Of a DNA stretch of 7,342 nucleotides, positions 6,607 to 7,342 are shown one piece after another; within the stretch, counting starts at the first letter, position 1; each line of letters begins with the position of its first letter. The DNA is taken from the NCBI GenBank assembly GCA_018665625.1, contig JABJCF010000550.1:1-7342 (forward strand), in the 5' to 3' direction. Under the pieces are notes generated by a model. It had not been told where the DNA came from and made no database searches. It saw only the letters and a program-made list of their open reading frames with translations. The position numbers were made by a program, and so were the translations under genes. This DNA is from Nitrospina sp. (GTDB lineage: Bacteria; Nitrospinota; Nitrospinia; Nitrospinales; VA-1).

Positions 6607-6623
6607 TTTAGGTCTTACCTAAA
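6607..6623. promoter_or_regulatory. Perfect 17-bp palindrome in divergent hydrolase / SprT-like region
   Basis: TTTAGGTCTTACCTAAA has perfect 7-bp arms around CTT. It sits 40 bp upstream of the chosen hydrolase start and 96 bp upstream of the SprT-like ATG, in the only sizeable intergenic space of that part of the window (6568-6718). The position suits an operator for a dimeric repressor, or a hairpin in the hydrolase 5' leader. It does not resemble a regulator box I can name, and no regulator gene is adjacent. Confidence 0.45.
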
Positions 6624-6635
6624 CGACTAATTTTA

Positions 6636-6665
6636 TTGGATTTTTTTGCTCTCCTGATGTACTAT
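6636..6665 (+). promoter_or_regulatory. Weak sigma-70-like promoter candidate for the SprT-like gene
   Basis: TTGGAT (6636-6641) and TACTAT (6660-6665) are separated by 18 bp, which would start transcription near 6672, about 47 bases before the ATG. The matches are partial (three and four of six), so this is only the best candidate seen. The region before the ATG is C-rich (six Cs at 6711-6716) and has no Shine-Dalgarno. Confidence 0.2.
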
Positions 6666-6718
6666 TTGTTGCAGTTTAGCTGTTTTGAAATTCCTTAACT
6701 CTTCTTACGGCCCCCCTG

Positions 6719-7342
6719 ATGAATCAAACACGGAAACCTGTTCAAAACCTTTTAAAAACCTTTAGTTTGGGGACTTTGTCTATAGGCAAAAACCGCAATG
6801 ACACGCAAGAGTCTTCCGGGTTGACCCGAATGTTTACCCTGAAAAAAAATGGTATGGAATATGTGGGGCAGTTGCGAATAAGCCCGGATGCTCCAACAGT
6901 TAAGGTTGAGATATTCAACGAAAACTTTTTCGATGAATTCGAGCAGCCTGAATCGGCAGTGTTGGAAAACCTCACCCAAAAAGTGTTGAGCAAAGTGAAA
7001 AAGGAAAATGATGTTTCTGATTCAGTTAAAGCCTCGATCAAAGACTTTATAGAAGGCCAGGAGTCAGATGATTTTGAATTAGAAGCTGTAGAACATAGTT
7101 CCCCAGAAGAAATAAGAGATATTGAGGCTATGTTTAACAGGCTTAATCAAGAATATTTTAATGACAAAATAAATGCCACCGTCAAATGGGGGCGCGATGT
7201 AAAAACCCAGAATAAGAGCGGATTTCGCTACGGGTCTTACGATGAAAACAAAAAGCTCATCAGGGTCCATCCCAGACTAAAGCAGGACTTTGTTCCCGTC
7301 TACGTTCTGGAATTGACGGTTTATCATGAAATGTGTCGCCAG
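6719..7342 (+). CDS. SprT-like zinc metallopeptidase domain protein, 3' truncated by window
   Basis: An open frame of 208 codons runs off the window end; an in-frame TGA at 6686 bounds it upstream and ATG 6719 is the first standard start, though without a clear Shine-Dalgarno. Residues 1-125 are hydrophilic and unrecognised, with an acidic segment near 112-132. From about 130 the sequence follows the SprT-like pattern: a helix ending FNRLNQEYFNDKI (139-151), a strand TVKWGRD (154-160), then GSYDENKKLIRVHP (172-185), and a helix with the zinc motif in VYHEMCRQ (201-208). In active members the motif is HExxH. Here it reads His203-Glu204-Met-Cys-Arg207, so the second zinc histidine is replaced by Arg (codon 7337-7339, CGC; CAC would encode His). 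The rest of the domain, including the third ligand, is beyond the window. It has no signal peptide. SprT/Spartan relatives act on DNA-protein crosslinks in eukaryotes; the role of bacterial ones is poorly defined. It could be a pseudoenzyme. Confidence 0.75.
   Translation, partial: MNQTRKPVQNLLKTFSLGTLSIGKNRNDTQESSGLTRMFTLKKNGMEYVGQLRISPDAPTVKVEIFNENFFDEFEQPESAVLENLTQKVLSKVKKENDVSDSVKASIKDFIEGQESDDFELEAVEHSSPEEIRDIEAMFNRLNQEYFNDKINATVKWGRDVKTQNKSGFRYGSYDENKKLIRVHPRLKQDFVPVYVLELTVYHEMCRQ

Noticed and set aside
6742..7041. Minus-strand open frame of 99 codons near the right end
   Set aside because: It is antisense to the SprT-like frame, which continues open to the window end and has a recognisable domain.
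1..7342. Defence island, phage, transposon or biosynthetic cluster
   Set aside because: All seven genes belong to housekeeping-type or common families; no integrase, transposase, nuclease-effector pair, repeats or att-like direct repeats were seen.

Overview
The window reads as an ordinary, densely packed chromosomal segment of a Gram-negative bacterium with moderately low GC. Evidence for a diderm is an exported peroxiredoxin with a Sec signal peptide and a probable lipoprotein esterase. The gene set (bacterial presequence-protease homologue, MutS2, an Fe-S uracil-DNA glycosylase-like protein, an esterase with an extra C-terminal domain) would fit a deltaproteobacterial, Nitrospinota-like or similar free-living lineage. 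That placement is a guess from protein style; the sequence gives no direct phylum marker. There are no tRNA or rRNA genes, CRISPR arrays, transposases, integrases or long repeats.

Layout. Positions 1-1144 (+) hold the C-terminal 380 residues of an M16C presequence-protease-like metallopeptidase. It is followed 50 bp later by a small cupin (1195-1566, +) with its own Shine-Dalgarno. A 98-bp convergent gap leads to an exported thiol peroxidase (Tpx) on the minus strand (1665-2246). Divergent from it, only 29 bp away, is a uracil-DNA glycosylase family protein (2276-2866, +). That gap is mostly filled by an 18-bp inverted repeat. The glycosylase gene ends 3 bp from the stop codon of mutS2, which runs on the minus strand (2870-5245). 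mutS2 is the downstream gene of a two-gene minus-strand unit: the upstream gene, a probable lipoprotein alpha/beta-hydrolase (5242-6567), overlaps it by an ATGA junction. A second divergent intergenic region (6568-6718) contains a perfect 17-bp palindrome. It separates the hydrolase from a SprT-like metallopeptidase gene (6719 to the window end, +), which is cut by the window edge.

How the genes relate. A loose theme is quality control and damage handling: peptide degradation (M16C), peroxide removal in the envelope (Tpx), uracil or deaminated-base handling (UDG family), and MutS2-Smr action on recombination intermediates or collided ribosomes. Only the hydrolase-mutS2 pair is physically coupled; the rest could be coincidental neighbours. 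I do not see a convincing new multi-gene system. The most checkable oddities are a Tpx with no resolving cysteine, a SprT-like protein whose zinc motif reads HExxR instead of HExxH, a cupin lacking the first metal-ligand histidine, and two different palindromes, one in each divergent promoter region.
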